From NCBI GenBank assembly GCA_002482965.1, contig DLGZ01000009.1, positions 95,446-159,445 of the forward strand: 64,000 nucleotides of DNA. The letters are read 5' to 3'. This DNA comes from Verrucomicrobiaceae bacterium UBA7681. Lineage in GTDB: Bacteria; Verrucomicrobiota; Verrucomicrobiia; Verrucomicrobiales; Verrucomicrobiaceae. How positions within the stretch are numbered: the stretch's first letter is position 1; each line of letters opens with the position of its first letter. A program made the translations under genes and the position numbers. Under the pieces are notes generated by a model. That model was not told the DNA's origin. It searched no databases and saw only the letters and a program-made list of their open reading frames with translations. Of the stretch, positions 1 to 8,928 are shown one piece after another.

Positions 1-2
1 AT

Positions 3-2249
3 GTCATCATCGCGGGCCATGACGAACCGGACACGCTCGTGGGGAAACGCAGCACGGGGAAGGAGACGGCTCGGCCGTTTGAAGGCACGCTGTTTGGCGT
101 GGCGGAGTTTGTGCATCGCTATGTGGGGGCGCGGTTCCTTTCGCCGGATGAATCGGGCACGACATTCGTGCCGCAGTCGATCATCCATGTGCCGCCGGCG
201 CTGGATGTGAAAAGCGCGCCGCATTTCGCGGAGCACGACATGCGCGATGGAGACGAGCTATTCTACACTGCGAACCATGCTCGGCGCTTCAACCGCATCT
301 GGTCGCGCTTTGGGCATCAGCATCCGTCGGCGGTGCCGATGAATGAGTACGGCAAGGCGCACCCGGAGTACTTCATCCTCACGGGTGGTGTGCGGCAGCC
401 GGAGCTCTCGGCGGGGGACGGGCAGCTGTGTCTCTCGAACGCGGAAGTGCGCGAGTTGATTTACAAACACATCCTCGCGCGCTGCGATGACGGTTTTGAC
501 ATTGTGGAGCTCGGGCAGGCCGATGGCTTTCGCCCATGCCAGTGCCAAGAATGCGCGGCGTTGTATGGCATCCAGCCGACGACGAAGCCGGGAGACGGCA
601 TCGCCTTCCACAATGACCACGCCTGGGGCGAGAAGCTGTGGATCATGCATCGCGACCTGGCGCTGCGCCTGCTGAAGGACCGGCCGGGCAAGAAGATCAT
701 GATGACCTCCTACGGCCCCACGATTCAGCCGCCGCAGACCTTCCGCGAATTTCCAGAGAACACGATCATCGAGATGATGCACTCTGACGCCGAGGCCTTC
801 GCCGCGTGGCAGCAGCTCAAGGTGCCGGGCGGGTTCTCGGCGTATCTTTACAACTGGGGCAACTTCCACCTCGTGGGGCTTACGCCGCTGACGACGGTGG
901 GTATGATCGCCGAGCAGAACCGTTTGCTGGTGGCCAATAACGTACACTCCGTGCAGGTGAATGGCAGCCCCGGCGCCGGCCAGTGGGGTCTCGAAGGGCC
1001 GAATATCTATGTGTATCTGCGGCTCGGCATTGATCCCGCCACCCAGAGCGCGGGCGAGATCTTCGACGAGTATTTGCAGGCGGCGTTTCGCGAGTGTGAA
1101 AACCCGATGCGCCGCTTCTTCACGAGCCTGCAAAAGCGCGTGGAGCTGTGGCAGACGATCCGCAATTACGCGTATCAATCGGGTCGTGATCCCATCTTTG
1201 CGCTCGGCACGCTGTGGACGCCGGATGTGATCAACTCGCTGGAGGAGGATCTCGCCACGGCGGAGAGCGGCGTGCAACTGCCCGAGGTGCGTCGCAGGCT
1301 CGACATCGTGCGCTACGAGTTTGATTTCCTCAAGCACCTCGCCCTCGTGGTGAATGCGTGGCGCAATCATCAGGCGATGAACAACGCGGCTTCGATCACC
1401 CAGCTCCTTGACACCATCGACGCTCGGAACGTCTTCATCGCGGGGGTGGCGAATGGTGATGCGAAGTATCCGAAAAAGAAGAACCCCGCGTATCGCTTCG
1501 CCAGCGAGAACAACTTGAAGTATGCGGGCCGTTACCTGGACCGCGCACCGTTCAACTGGGACACGGCGAAGATGCGAGCCAGCCCGGCAGCCTTGCTGCA
1601 AAAGAGCCATTCGCTCGCCATCGAGCGGGTGAGCGGGCCGCTCACGCTCGAGTCGCCACGCTGGGAGAAAGCGGAGGCGCATGCGCTGCTGCCAAGCGGA
1701 GGGGCTGAAAATCTACGAGCGCCCACCAGCTTCCGTGTGCTCTGCGACGATACGAATCTGTACGTGCGAGTCAGCGGTGAGCAGCCGGCGGACCAGATGA
1801 GCTTCGTGGCACGCGGGCATGATGCGGAGCTGTGGCTGCAGGAAAGCATCGTGATCAACGTGTCTCCCATCGGTGATCGGGCCCGCTACTTCTACTTTGC
1901 GTATGAGCCGGAGGCGACCTCGTTCAATGAGGCGGAGCACGGCTTCATCGCCGACTACCTGCACCCGCGCTACGGGTGGAACGACGAGAGCTGGGGCGGC
2001 GGCTGGACCTTTGAAACCAAGCTGGTGCCGGCGAAGAGCCGCTGGGAATCCATGGCGGTCATTCCTTTTGAAACGTTGCGCGCCAAGCCGCCGAAGTCCG
2101 GGGACACCTGGTATGTGAATGTCGGTCGCGTGCATTTCCTGAATGCCGCAGGCAAAAAAGCCAGCCGCGAATTTTCCGCCTGGACCGGCAAGCTCAACGC
2201 CTCGCACATCCCCGGGGACGCGTCCTTCGGCAAGGCCACCTTTAAGTGA
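3..2249 (+). CDS. DUF4838-type carbohydrate-active protein, 5' truncated
   Basis: The frame is open to the left edge of the window, so the true N-terminus is missing; an internal GTG at 39 is not a credible start. The first visible stretch (GTLFGVAEFVHRYVGARFLSPDE) resembles the glycosidase-associated N-terminal domain that precedes DUF4838, with its typical 'GVxEFLxRxxGxRxxxPxE' pattern. The middle, with NGSPGAGQWGLEGPNIYVYL, fits the DUF4838 barrel. The last ~150 residues look like a CBM9/DOMON-type carbohydrate-binding sandwich (ELWLQESIVINVSP, YGWNDESWGGGWTFETKL). Family knowledge suggests a secreted polysaccharide-degrading or sugar-binding role; the substrate cannot be read from sequence. 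The next gene starts 7 bases downstream on the same strand. Confidence 0.8.
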   Translation, partial: VIIAGHDEPDTLVGKRSTGKETARPFEGTLFGVAEFVHRYVGARFLSPDESGTTFVPQSIIHVPPALDVKSAPHFAEHDMRDGDELFYTANHARRFNRIWSRFGHQHPSAVPMNEYGKAHPEYFILTGGVRQPELSAGDGQLCLSNAEVRELIYKHILARCDDGFDIVELGQADGFRPCQCQECAALYGIQPTTKPGDGIAFHNDHAWGEKLWIMHRDLALRLLKDRPGKKIMMTSYGPTIQPPQTFREFPENTIIEMMHSDAEAFAAWQQLKVPGGFSAYLYNWGNFHLVGLTPLTTVGMIAEQNRLLVANNVHSVQVNGSPGAGQWGLEGPNIYVYLRLGIDPATQSAGEIFDEYLQAAFRECENPMRRFFTSLQKRVELWQTIRNYAYQSGRDPIFALGTLWTPDVINSLEEDLATAESGVQLPEVRRRLDIVRYEFDFLKHLALVVNAWRNHQAMNNAASITQLLDTIDARNVFIAGVANGDAKYPKKKNPAYRFASENNLKYAGRYLDRAPFNWDTAKMRASPAALLQKSHSLAIERVSGPLTLESPRWEKAEAHALLPSGGAENLRAPTSFRVLCDDTNLYVRVSGEQPADQMSFVARGHDAELWLQESIVINVSPIGDRARYFYFAYEPEATSFNEAEHGFIADYLHPRYGWNDESWGGGWTFETKLVPAKSRWESMAVIPFETLRAKPPKSGDTWYVNVGRVHFLNAAGKKASREFSAWTGKLNASHIPGDASFGKATFK

Positions 2250-2256
2250 TCCTCTC

Positions 2257-3132
2257 ATGACTCGAATTACCCCCCTCATCACCGCACTCGCATTGCTTGG
2301 AGTCTCCGTGCAGGCCATTGACTTCACCCAGCTCAGTGCCGCGAAGCGGCTGCGTGCGGACAAGCGCTACGACGAAGCGATTCAGAAACTCGAAGGAATG
2401 GCCGCGAAGGCCGACGAAGCTGGAGAGAACTTCACGTATCTCGATTTCGCCATCGACGTGGCCGTCGACTCACTGAAGAGCCCAGAAAAGGCGCTCGCAC
2501 TAGTCGCTGCAGTCAAAGACCCCGTGCATCGTGATTTCGCGAGGCTGCGAGTGCTGGCTGACTTCGAGCGCTACGATGAGGCGCTCGCGTCCGTGCAGGG
2601 CAAGGAGATCGACGCATGGCCCGTGCGCTGCCGCAGTCAGGCGCACAGCATTCTCGCCGGGATCTATCATGCCAAAAAGGACGCCGTGGCCGAACTGCAG
2701 CAATGGCAACTGACCGCCGATGCACCCGGTGCCGAGGTGGGGGTGCGCGGGCGCGCTTTGCGCGAACTGGGTGTGCTGAATCTCAAGCAGGGGAACGCCA
2801 AAGAAGCCGAAGAGCAGTTCCGTAAGGCGGTTCAGGTCACCCCCGCGAACTATGCCTGGCGGGTCGAGAGCCTCATCGCGCTTTCGCGTTTGCTTATCGA
2901 GAGCCAGCGGGGCAGGGAAGCCGTGAAGGCCTTCGATGGTACTGATTTCACCAAGGTCACCAGTCTCACCTCCAGAGCCAATTTGATCGAAGCCTATGCC
3001 CGCGCGCTCCTTGCCGCCGGAAAAAAGATCAAAGCCATCGAGACCTTTGATCAGCTCCTTCAGCTTGACATCCCCACCGAGTGGAAGGACCGCATCAACA
3101 AGGAACTCGATCAGATGGCGGAGACGTTTTGA
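2257..3132 (+). CDS. Secreted TPR-repeat protein
   Basis: This encodes 291 residues. The ATG at 2257 is chosen because it begins a clear signal peptide (MTRITPLITALALLGVSVQA) 7 bases after the previous stop; the frame extends further upstream but inside the neighbouring gene. The mature part is helical, with degenerate tetratricopeptide repeats such as AAKRLRADKRYDEAIQKLEG and LKQGNAKEAEEQFRKAVQVT. TPR proteins are scaffolds for protein-protein contact. It is probably co-transcribed with the DUF4838 gene and may help assemble a periplasmic complex, but no specific partner can be named. Confidence 0.8.
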   Translation: MTRITPLITALALLGVSVQAIDFTQLSAAKRLRADKRYDEAIQKLEGMAAKADEAGENFTYLDFAIDVAVDSLKSPEKALALVAAVKDPVHRDFARLRVLADFERYDEALASVQGKEIDAWPVRCRSQAHSILAGIYHAKKDAVAELQQWQLTADAPGAEVGVRGRALRELGVLNLKQGNAKEAEEQFRKAVQVTPANYAWRVESLIALSRLLIESQRGREAVKAFDGTDFTKVTSLTSRANLIEAYARALLAAGKKIKAIETFDQLLQLDIPTEWKDRINKELDQMAETF

Positions 3133-3146
3133 GAGTTGTCAGCCAC

Positions 3147-4181
3147 TCACACGAAAGCCGCCGCATCTGCGACAAACGTATCCACATCCGCTTCAGTGGT
3201 GCGCCATGAGCACATCAGCCGAGATCCGCCGCCGATAAAGCTATAGAAGATCCAGCCACGCTCTTTGAGGCCTTCCTTCATCCGTTCCGGCAGCTTGGCA
3301 AACACCGCATTGGCATCCACCGGGTAGAGTATTTGCACACCCGGCAGGTGGCCGAGTGCATCCGAGAGGCGTCGGGCCAGGGTATTGCCGTTTTGGGCGT
3401 GCCTGCGCCAGGTCTCATCGCTCAAAATGCGCAGCCATTGCGCTGAGATGAAACGCATCTTCGAGCAGAGTTGGCCCGCCTGCTTGCAGCGGTACGCAAA
3501 TTCCTGCGACAGCTCCTTGTTGAAAAACACGACCGCTTCCGTCACCGCCATGCCCAGCTTCGTGCCACCGCAGCACAGCACGTCCACCCCGGCACGCCAG
3601 GTGATGTCGGCGGGGGTGCAGTTCAGCCCGGTAAGTGCATTGAAGAACCGCGCGCCATCCATGTGAATGGACAGGCCATGCTGTTTCGCCACAGCGCCAA
3701 GGCCTTTGACCTCTCCGGGGCGGTACACCGTGCCCAGTTCCGTGCTCTGGCTGATGCTCAGCGCGCGGGGCTTGGGGAAATGCACATCGCTGCGGCTTGT
3801 CGCCAGACGTACGACGTCAGCGGGGTCCAGCTTTCCCAGCGGACTGCGGGCGAGCAGGATCTTCGAGCCGTGGCTGAAAAACTCCGGTGCACCGCATTCG
3901 TCTGTCTCCACATGTGCTTCCTGGGCGGTGATGATGCTGTGGTAGCTCTGGCACAGGGTGGCGAGCGAGAGCGAATTGGCCGCCGTGCCGTTGAAGACAA
4001 AGTACACATCGCAGTCAGTCTCGAAAAAACGCCGGAACATTTCGCAGGCCTCAGCGGTGGTCGAGTCGGCCCCGTAGCTGGGTTGATACCCTGCATTGGT
4101 CTCCTCAAGCCCCTGCCAGGCTTCAGGACAAATGCCGGACGTGTTGTCCGAGGCGAAGTGGTATTTCAGTTCAGAGCTCAT
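3147..4181 (-). CDS. ltaE: Low-specificity L-threonine aldolase
   Basis: This 344-residue PLP enzyme of the aspartate-aminotransferase fold cleaves L-threonine or L-allo-threonine to glycine and acetaldehyde in the cytoplasm. The N-terminus has the family pattern FASDNTSG...YGADSTTAE, the middle has HMDGARFFNAL, and the PLP lysine lies in CGGTKLGM. Length matches the family. The start at 4181 overlaps the stop of the upstream MauE-like gene as ATGA, so the two are probably translationally coupled; an upstream start at 4208 would extend into that gene. The pairing with a membrane protein is unexplained. Confidence 0.92.
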   Translation of the reverse strand: MSSELKYHFASDNTSGICPEAWQGLEETNAGYQPSYGADSTTAEACEMFRRFFETDCDVYFVFNGTAANSLSLATLCQSYHSIITAQEAHVETDECGAPEFFSHGSKILLARSPLGKLDPADVVRLATSRSDVHFPKPRALSISQSTELGTVYRPGEVKGLGAVAKQHGLSIHMDGARFFNALTGLNCTPADITWRAGVDVLCCGGTKLGMAVTEAVVFFNKELSQEFAYRCKQAGQLCSKMRFISAQWLRILSDETWRRHAQNGNTLARRLSDALGHLPGVQILYPVDANAVFAKLPERMKEGLKERGWIFYSFIGGGSRLMCSWRTTEADVDTFVADAAAFV

Positions 4182-4588
4182 GCTTTTACTTTCGGCTTTC
4201 CATGCCATGCCAGCACGATCCCTGCGAGGAGCAGCAGCACATCACGCAGGATCAGGTCACGGTAATTGGAGGTGGCGTCCGCGTGGCCGAAACAGCCGCA
4301 GCGGATGTCGATGCCACGCCACCACGAGATGCCGATGGCAGCCAGAAATATCAGCAGCGATCCGTTCAAGATCAGCAGGCCACCGGAACGCAGTAGACCG
4401 CTCATCACCGCCAGCCCCGCAAAGATTTCCAGCCACGGCAGCCCCATGGCCAGCCATGCGGCCCAGGGATCTCCCAGCAGATCGAAGCTGCGGATGTCAT
4501 CGAGGAAGGACATGGGGTCCGCCACCTTCAGAATCCCTGTATAGACAAAGACGCCGCCGAAAAAGAAGTGAAGGAGAAGTCGCAGCAT
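4178..4588 (-). CDS. MauE/DoxX-like small membrane protein
   Basis: This encodes 136 residues with four predicted membrane segments, starting MLRLLLHFFFGGVFVYTGILKV. That opening and the C-terminal 'RCGCFGHAD' cysteine pair resemble the MauE/DoxX family, whose members support disulfide or redox chemistry in the membrane. The ATG at 4588 lies 13 bases beyond the stop of the AlgJ-like gene and gives the usual family length; longer frames upstream would overlap that gene. It is coupled by ATGA to threonine aldolase. The CGC cysteines may be redox active, which is inference from the family. Confidence 0.8.
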   Translation of the reverse strand: MLRLLLHFFFGGVFVYTGILKVADPMSFLDDIRSFDLLGDPWAAWLAMGLPWLEIFAGLAVMSGLLRSGGLLILNGSLLIFLAAIGISWWRGIDIRCGCFGHADATSNYRDLILRDVLLLLAGIVLAWHGKPKVKA

Positions 4589-4601
4589 GGGGTGGCCAAA
4601 C

Positions 4602-5630
4602 TTACGGCACCAGATCCGCCATCGGCAACAAAATGATGACCAGCTTCTTGTCTTCGTAGCTCTCACCAGGGCGGGGCATGTCCCGGATATCCACCGGGCG
4701 TCCCAGCAAGGTGGCAAGCTGCGTGGCAAAACCTGCGTCCGGTGCCTGACCGCCTCCGCCAAAGCTGAGCTGTGCATCATCATACACACGCATCAGTTCA
4801 CCGCCGTGCAGCACGATGGGGGATTTGTCGCTCGGTGGGATGCCCTGAATGGCAACCAAGTCTGCTTCCTCTTCCCCCAGCAGCTTCGCGGTATGCAGCG
4901 GGTCCAGCCGGCGTGCCAGGTCACCGGCATCCCTGTGTTCGAGAATCTTGGCGGTGATGACGGGCGTGTCGGGGCTGCTCAGACGTGGCAGCGTTTCATG
5001 CACATGCTTGTTCACCGCCACGGCCACAGCCTTCATGGCCTCCGGAGTCCAGTGACTGTCATGCGAAAAGAACACCGGCTGCCTGTCACGGAACTCCCAC
5101 AGGGCCTCGGTCATGTCCATCACATCGACGCCTGCCGCTTTCAATTCGGCCAGCTTGCCTGCTTCGTCTTTCATACGCACCACATCCAGGTAGCGGCCGG
5201 GGCGGATCTGTTCGGGGTACATCGTGGCACGGTCTGGAATCGTGATCACCAGCAGCGGCGTGTCCTGCGCCTTCAACTGTGCCGCGAGCTTGATCAAGTC
5301 TGGCTGCACGCCGTTGCCCGGGCGTCTGGCATGCACCAGACGGTCAAGTTCATGCTGGTCGAAGAGCCAGCCTTCACGTCCGAGAAACACCATGCGGTTG
5401 CCTTCGTTCAAGCCATGCATCAGCAGCCATTGCAGGCCGCTGCGCACCGTTGCAGCCGCGAGATTGGTCTTGGAAGTCGTGAACCAGGACGAAGCCTCAA
5501 ACAGCAGAGGAATGGCCAGGAGCAGTACAAACACACGGATGATGTTCCGCGCCGCCTTGGGACTGAGTTCCGGCTCGGGCGGCACCAGGGTCCGCTTCGC
5601 AGGGTCGATTCGAGGAAGCGTCGGTTTCAT
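4602..5630 (-). CDS. AlgJ/AlgX-like SGNH-fold protein, nucleophile apparently lost
   Basis: This encodes 342 residues with one N-terminal membrane anchor (about residues 30-46) and a periplasmic domain. Family marks are GREGWLFDQHEL (84-95), ITIPDRATMYPE (129-140) and FSHDSHWTPEAM (188-199), which carries the Asp-x-His dyad of polysaccharide acetyltransferases such as AlgJ and AlgX. In family members the nucleophile lies in a GDSF or GTSYS block; the matching position here reads HGGELMRVY, so Glu278 stands where Ser is expected. The start overlaps the MBOAT-like stop as ATGA. Family proteins O-acetylate exported polysaccharides; this one is probably inactive for that or has changed role. Confidence 0.72.
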   Translation of the reverse strand: MKPTLPRIDPAKRTLVPPEPELSPKAARNIIRVFVLLLAIPLLFEASSWFTTSKTNLAAATVRSGLQWLLMHGLNEGNRMVFLGREGWLFDQHELDRLVHARRPGNGVQPDLIKLAAQLKAQDTPLLVITIPDRATMYPEQIRPGRYLDVVRMKDEAGKLAELKAAGVDVMDMTEALWEFRDRQPVFFSHDSHWTPEAMKAVAVAVNKHVHETLPRLSSPDTPVITAKILEHRDAGDLARRLDPLHTAKLLGEEEADLVAIQGIPPSDKSPIVLHGGELMRVYDDAQLSFGGGGQAPDAGFATQLATLLGRPVDIRDMPRPGESYEDKKLVIILLPMADLVP

Positions 5631-6358
5631 GACAGGGGGGCGGCATGCGTCCAAAGCATCGCCACGGCAAAGGTGAAAATGAGCATGGAAATCGTCGTCT
5701 TCCACGGCGCCGGCTCACGAAGAAAATCGCGCGAGTGTGGCAGGCCGATGAGGCAGACCATCGCGAAAAAAATCGTGAGCACGTTGAAATCTGTCCGCAC
5801 CCGCGCCTGCTGAATCAACGTGGGGATGGTCCGGGTCGGAGGCGCAAACAGCGCTTTCAGGTGCAGCCAGGTGTCCCCGAAGGAAGCCGTTTGCATCAGC
5901 ACCCCCATCAAGGTGACTGCCAGCAGCAGGGCGATCAGCCGCAGCCATTTCCCCTGCGTGAAGCGCCGCAGCGTCAGCACTTCCTGCACCGGCTCCGCCA
6001 CCTTGAATCCAAACATGCCACCCAGTCCGGCGAGCACATCGCCAGCGGCGGTGAAAAAGAAATGAAGGCTGAGCAGCAGACTCAGAAATCCCATCCACGC
6101 CACGCTGGTGCCCAGGCTTTCCGGTCCGCCCCGGAAAGTCATCGTCGCGAGATGCCACAGCGGATCGACCAGCAGCACCCACTTGCCAATTCCCAGGCAA
6201 AAGCGCGTGATTCCATTCGCCACGTCGAACGTGGTCGGTCGAGGTTTGACGTACAGGCGTACCGTCAAGGCGACGGGCAGCAGTACAAACAGCAGATGGT
6301 GGAGACTGATCAGCACAAGTGTATGGAGATGGCGGAGGGCTAGACGCCCGTCAATCAT
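5627..6358 (-). CDS. Short MBOAT (AlgI)-like membrane protein lacking catalytic core
   Basis: This encodes 243 residues, about half the usual AlgI length. Residues 43-122 follow the MBOAT pattern (ANGITRFCLGIGKWVLLVD, then LHFFFTAAGDVLAGLGGMFG, matching the family's 'YFDFSGYSDMAIGLGRMFGF'). It then jumps to what looks like the C-terminal helix pair (LLLAVTLMGVLMQTASFGDTW). The FWRRWHISL block and the WHG histidine region normally found between them are absent, with no frame break. The ATG at 6358 is the last plausible start before the divergent DUF1501 gene. It is coupled by ATGA to the AlgJ-like gene. AlgI-type proteins move acetyl groups across the membrane; this one probably does not. Confidence 0.6.
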   Translation of the reverse strand: MIDGRLALRHLHTLVLISLHHLLFVLLPVALTVRLYVKPRPTTFDVANGITRFCLGIGKWVLLVDPLWHLATMTFRGGPESLGTSVAWMGFLSLLLSLHFFFTAAGDVLAGLGGMFGFKVAEPVQEVLTLRRFTQGKWLRLIALLLAVTLMGVLMQTASFGDTWLHLKALFAPPTRTIPTLIQQARVRTDFNVLTIFFAMVCLIGLPHSRDFLREPAPWKTTISMLIFTFAVAMLWTHAAPLS

Positions 6359-6479
6359 GGAATCTTGGGGGTATTGCTGACAGTTTGAATCGTGCGGCCT
6401 CGTTCGCCACTGCCATGCTCGGCAGAGGAAGTGGAAAAATACGTCAGTGAAGCCCTTGTCGCAGCGTTTGAGTACTGTC

Positions 6480-7934
6480 ATGCACGACATCGACCCCCAT
6501 CTCCCCGAGCACCTCATCCGCCGCGATTTCCTGAAGAAACTCGCCGCTGCCGGCACCGCCGCATGGATGACCGGTGAACCTCGCGCTATCTGGGCGAAAA
6601 CGGGTGAGAAAGTGACGCACCCACCCGCAAGAGCCGATGCCTGCATCTTGCTCTGGATGGCAGGCGGCATGGCGGCACCGGACACCTTTGATCCAAAAGG
6701 CTACCTGCCGTTTGAGAAGGGCCTGGAGGTCAAACGGATGCTCAGCACTTTCCCTGCGATCAACACAAACGTGGATGGCATCAAAATTTGCCAGGGGCTC
6801 GAAAACATCGCGCAGGTGATGGACCGTGCGACGCTGATCCGCAGCGCGGTGCAGCCGGATCTCGGCAGCATTTTGCATTCACGTCACCAGTATCACTGGC
6901 ACACTGGCTATGTGCCACCGCAGACGGTGGCATGCCCGCACATCGGTGCATGGATGGCGAAGGTGCTCGGCCCGCGCAATGCCGTGATGCCCGCTTTCAT
7001 TAACATCGGCCAGCGGCTCGAAGGCGTGGGCGAAAGCGAAGAGCTGAAGGCCTTCACCACCGCAGGATTTTTCGGCAGCGAGTTTGGCCCCATGAACCTG
7101 CCGTTTCCTGAAGAAGCCGCGCAGTCCGTGAAGCCGCCGAAGGGCATGGACGGGAATCGTTTTGCCAATCGCGACCGACTCTTTCGCAAGCTGGTCGATC
7201 AAAGCCCGCAGCGTGAGTTTATGAGTGACTACCAGCAGGAGTCCATGCTGCGGAGCATGGACAATGCTTACCGTCTGCTAAGCGCCAAAGAGCGTGAGGC
7301 TTTCGATATCACTTTGGAGCCGAAGGAGAGCTACGCCAAGTATGACACGGGCCGCTTTGGCCGTGGCTGCCTGCTTGCGCGTCGCTTGGTCGAGGCAGGC
7401 ACACGTTTCGTCGAGGTGACCACCGAGTACGTGCCCTTCTTCCAATGGGACACGCATAAAGATGGCCACACCACCGTGGATGCCATGCACAAGGAGATCG
7501 ACCTGCCGATCTCACAGCTCGTGCGCGATCTGGAGGCGAAGGGGCTGCTGGATCGCACACTCATCGTCATTGCCAGCGAGTTCAGCCGCGATGCCCTCAT
7601 GGAAGGCAAGCCCGGCTCTACGGCGAACGACCAGACGACCTTCAAAGTCGATACGCTCAGCGAGATGAAGCACTACGGCCTGCACCGCCATTTTACCGGC
7701 GGCACCAGCGTGGTGATGTTCGGCGGCGGTGTGAAGAAGGGGCATTTGTACGGAGAAACCGCCGATGAGCGTCCGCTCATTGCCACCAAGAATCCGGTGA
7801 GCGTCATGGATCTGCATGCCACCATCATGACCGCCATGGGCATCAGCCCGAAGACGGAGTTCGAGATCGAAGGACGTCCTTTCTATGTGACGGAAGATGG
7901 CAAGGGGAAGGCCGTGACGGAAATCTTCGCTTAA
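6480..7934 (+). CDS. DUF1501 secreted protein, divergent type
   Basis: This encodes 484 residues from the ATG at 6480; a GTG at 6447 would add 11. The N-terminus has a twin-arginine-like signal (IRRDFLKKLAAAGTAAW). DUF1501 belongs to the alkaline-phosphatase/sulfatase-like superfamily and is very common in Planctomycetes and Verrucomicrobia. Family marks here include ACILLWMAGGMAAPDTFDPK and, near the end, VSVMDLHATIMTAMGI. The block that usually reads EFGRTP...GRDHW is altered to EFSRDALMEGKPG, and no PSCyt1-DUF1549-DUF1553 partner is adjacent. Its activity is therefore uncertain even for this poorly understood family. It is divergent from the MBOAT-like gene. Confidence 0.85.
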   Translation: MHDIDPHLPEHLIRRDFLKKLAAAGTAAWMTGEPRAIWAKTGEKVTHPPARADACILLWMAGGMAAPDTFDPKGYLPFEKGLEVKRMLSTFPAINTNVDGIKICQGLENIAQVMDRATLIRSAVQPDLGSILHSRHQYHWHTGYVPPQTVACPHIGAWMAKVLGPRNAVMPAFINIGQRLEGVGESEELKAFTTAGFFGSEFGPMNLPFPEEAAQSVKPPKGMDGNRFANRDRLFRKLVDQSPQREFMSDYQQESMLRSMDNAYRLLSAKEREAFDITLEPKESYAKYDTGRFGRGCLLARRLVEAGTRFVEVTTEYVPFFQWDTHKDGHTTVDAMHKEIDLPISQLVRDLEAKGLLDRTLIVIASEFSRDALMEGKPGSTANDQTTFKVDTLSEMKHYGLHRHFTGGTSVVMFGGGVKKGHLYGETADERPLIATKNPVSVMDLHATIMTAMGISPKTEFEIEGRPFYVTEDGKGKAVTEIFA

Positions 7935-7976
7935 AAAGATTGGTGGCGCGGATTTCATCCGTTTAGGCTGTCCCCA

Positions 7977-8924
7977 ATGAACGCACTCCGTCTATTCTGC
8001 CTCGGTGTCATGACTCTTGTCCTGGCTGTTTCCTCACCTCTTCGTGCCGCCGAAGGCGATGCCGAATGGAAAAAGGTCAACGATGTCATCGAAGTCATCA
8101 AGAATCCGAAGGAGAACCCGCAGACGAGTGATGCCGCGCGTGTGCTGCTGAAGCAGAGCCTGACCGAATTTGATGCGAATTATGCCGCCGCTATGAAGGC
8201 AGCGCCTGCCAATCCGGCCCGCTGGGACGTGGCGCTGTTTGCAGCGATGCTCGGGCATGTGCGCGAGCTCGCGGGTGTCCCTGCGCCGGAAAAAGAAGTC
8301 ATCAGTCTCGCAGAAATCGTCAAAGCAGCAGATGCGAAGCCCGAGACGAAGTCGCAGGCGAGTCTGACCATGGTCATGATTGCATCTGACGCTGTGCTGG
8401 CTCCGGGCGGTGACGCTGCTGCCTGGATCGCGATGGCGGAGAAGCACTTGAAGGACTTTCCCGAGGAAAAGCTGAACCAAATGGTGGCGGTCAAGCTGCA
8501 GGAGGTCACTCTCAAGACCCAGCCGCTGGGGCTGAAGTTCACGGCCGTGGACGGTCGCGCGGTGGATGTGAGCAAGCTGCAGGGCAAAGTGGTACTCATC
8601 GACTTCTGGGCCACTTGGTGCGGGCCTTGCGTCGAAGAGCTGCCGACTGTCTTGAAGATCTACAAAGAGCTGCATGAGAAGGGCTTTGAGGTCATTGGTG
8701 TCTCGCTTGATGCGGACAAGGCCGAACTGGAAGCTTTCCTGAAGGACAAGGGTGTCGAATGGCCGCAGTACTTCGATGGCAAAGGCCCGGAGAATGAGTT
8801 GTTCCTCAAATTCAATCTCGAATCCATTCCAACGATGTGGCTGCTGAACAAGAAGGGTGTGGTCGTGAGCATGACCGCTTTTGAGGGGCTGGAGGAGAAG
8901 GTGAAGAAACTGCTCGAGGAGTAA
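7977..8924 (+). CDS. Secreted TlpA-like thioredoxin-fold protein
   Basis: This encodes 315 residues. It starts with a signal peptide (LFCLGVMTLVLAVSSPLRAAE). Residues about 25-175 form a helical N-terminal domain of unknown function. Residues about 180-315 are a TlpA/ResA-type thioredoxin domain with DFWATWCGPCVEELP, the CGPC redox site, and the cis-proline region at ESIPTMWLL. TlpA/ResA-type proteins reduce or exchange disulfides outside the cytoplasm, often for cytochrome maturation. A role in maturing c-type haem proteins such as the PSCyt1 protein at 14.2 kb is possible but inferred. Confidence 0.88.
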   Translation: MNALRLFCLGVMTLVLAVSSPLRAAEGDAEWKKVNDVIEVIKNPKENPQTSDAARVLLKQSLTEFDANYAAAMKAAPANPARWDVALFAAMLGHVRELAGVPAPEKEVISLAEIVKAADAKPETKSQASLTMVMIASDAVLAPGGDAAAWIAMAEKHLKDFPEEKLNQMVAVKLQEVTLKTQPLGLKFTAVDGRAVDVSKLQGKVVLIDFWATWCGPCVEELPTVLKIYKELHEKGFEVIGVSLDADKAELEAFLKDKGVEWPQYFDGKGPENELFLKFNLESIPTMWLLNKKGVVVSMTAFEGLEEKVKKLLEE

Positions 8925-8928
8925 CATC

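Noticed and set aside
258..1682. 474-codon minus-strand frame opposite the DUF4838 gene
   Set aside because: It is Arg/His/Leu-rich with no domain, and the plus strand has a recognisable protein.
5627..6358. Frameshift or assembly error as cause of the short MBOAT protein
   Set aside because: No second frame in the region carries the missing FWRRWHISL or WHG blocks, and the ATGA junction with the partner is intact, so an in-frame deletion or a natural short form fits better.
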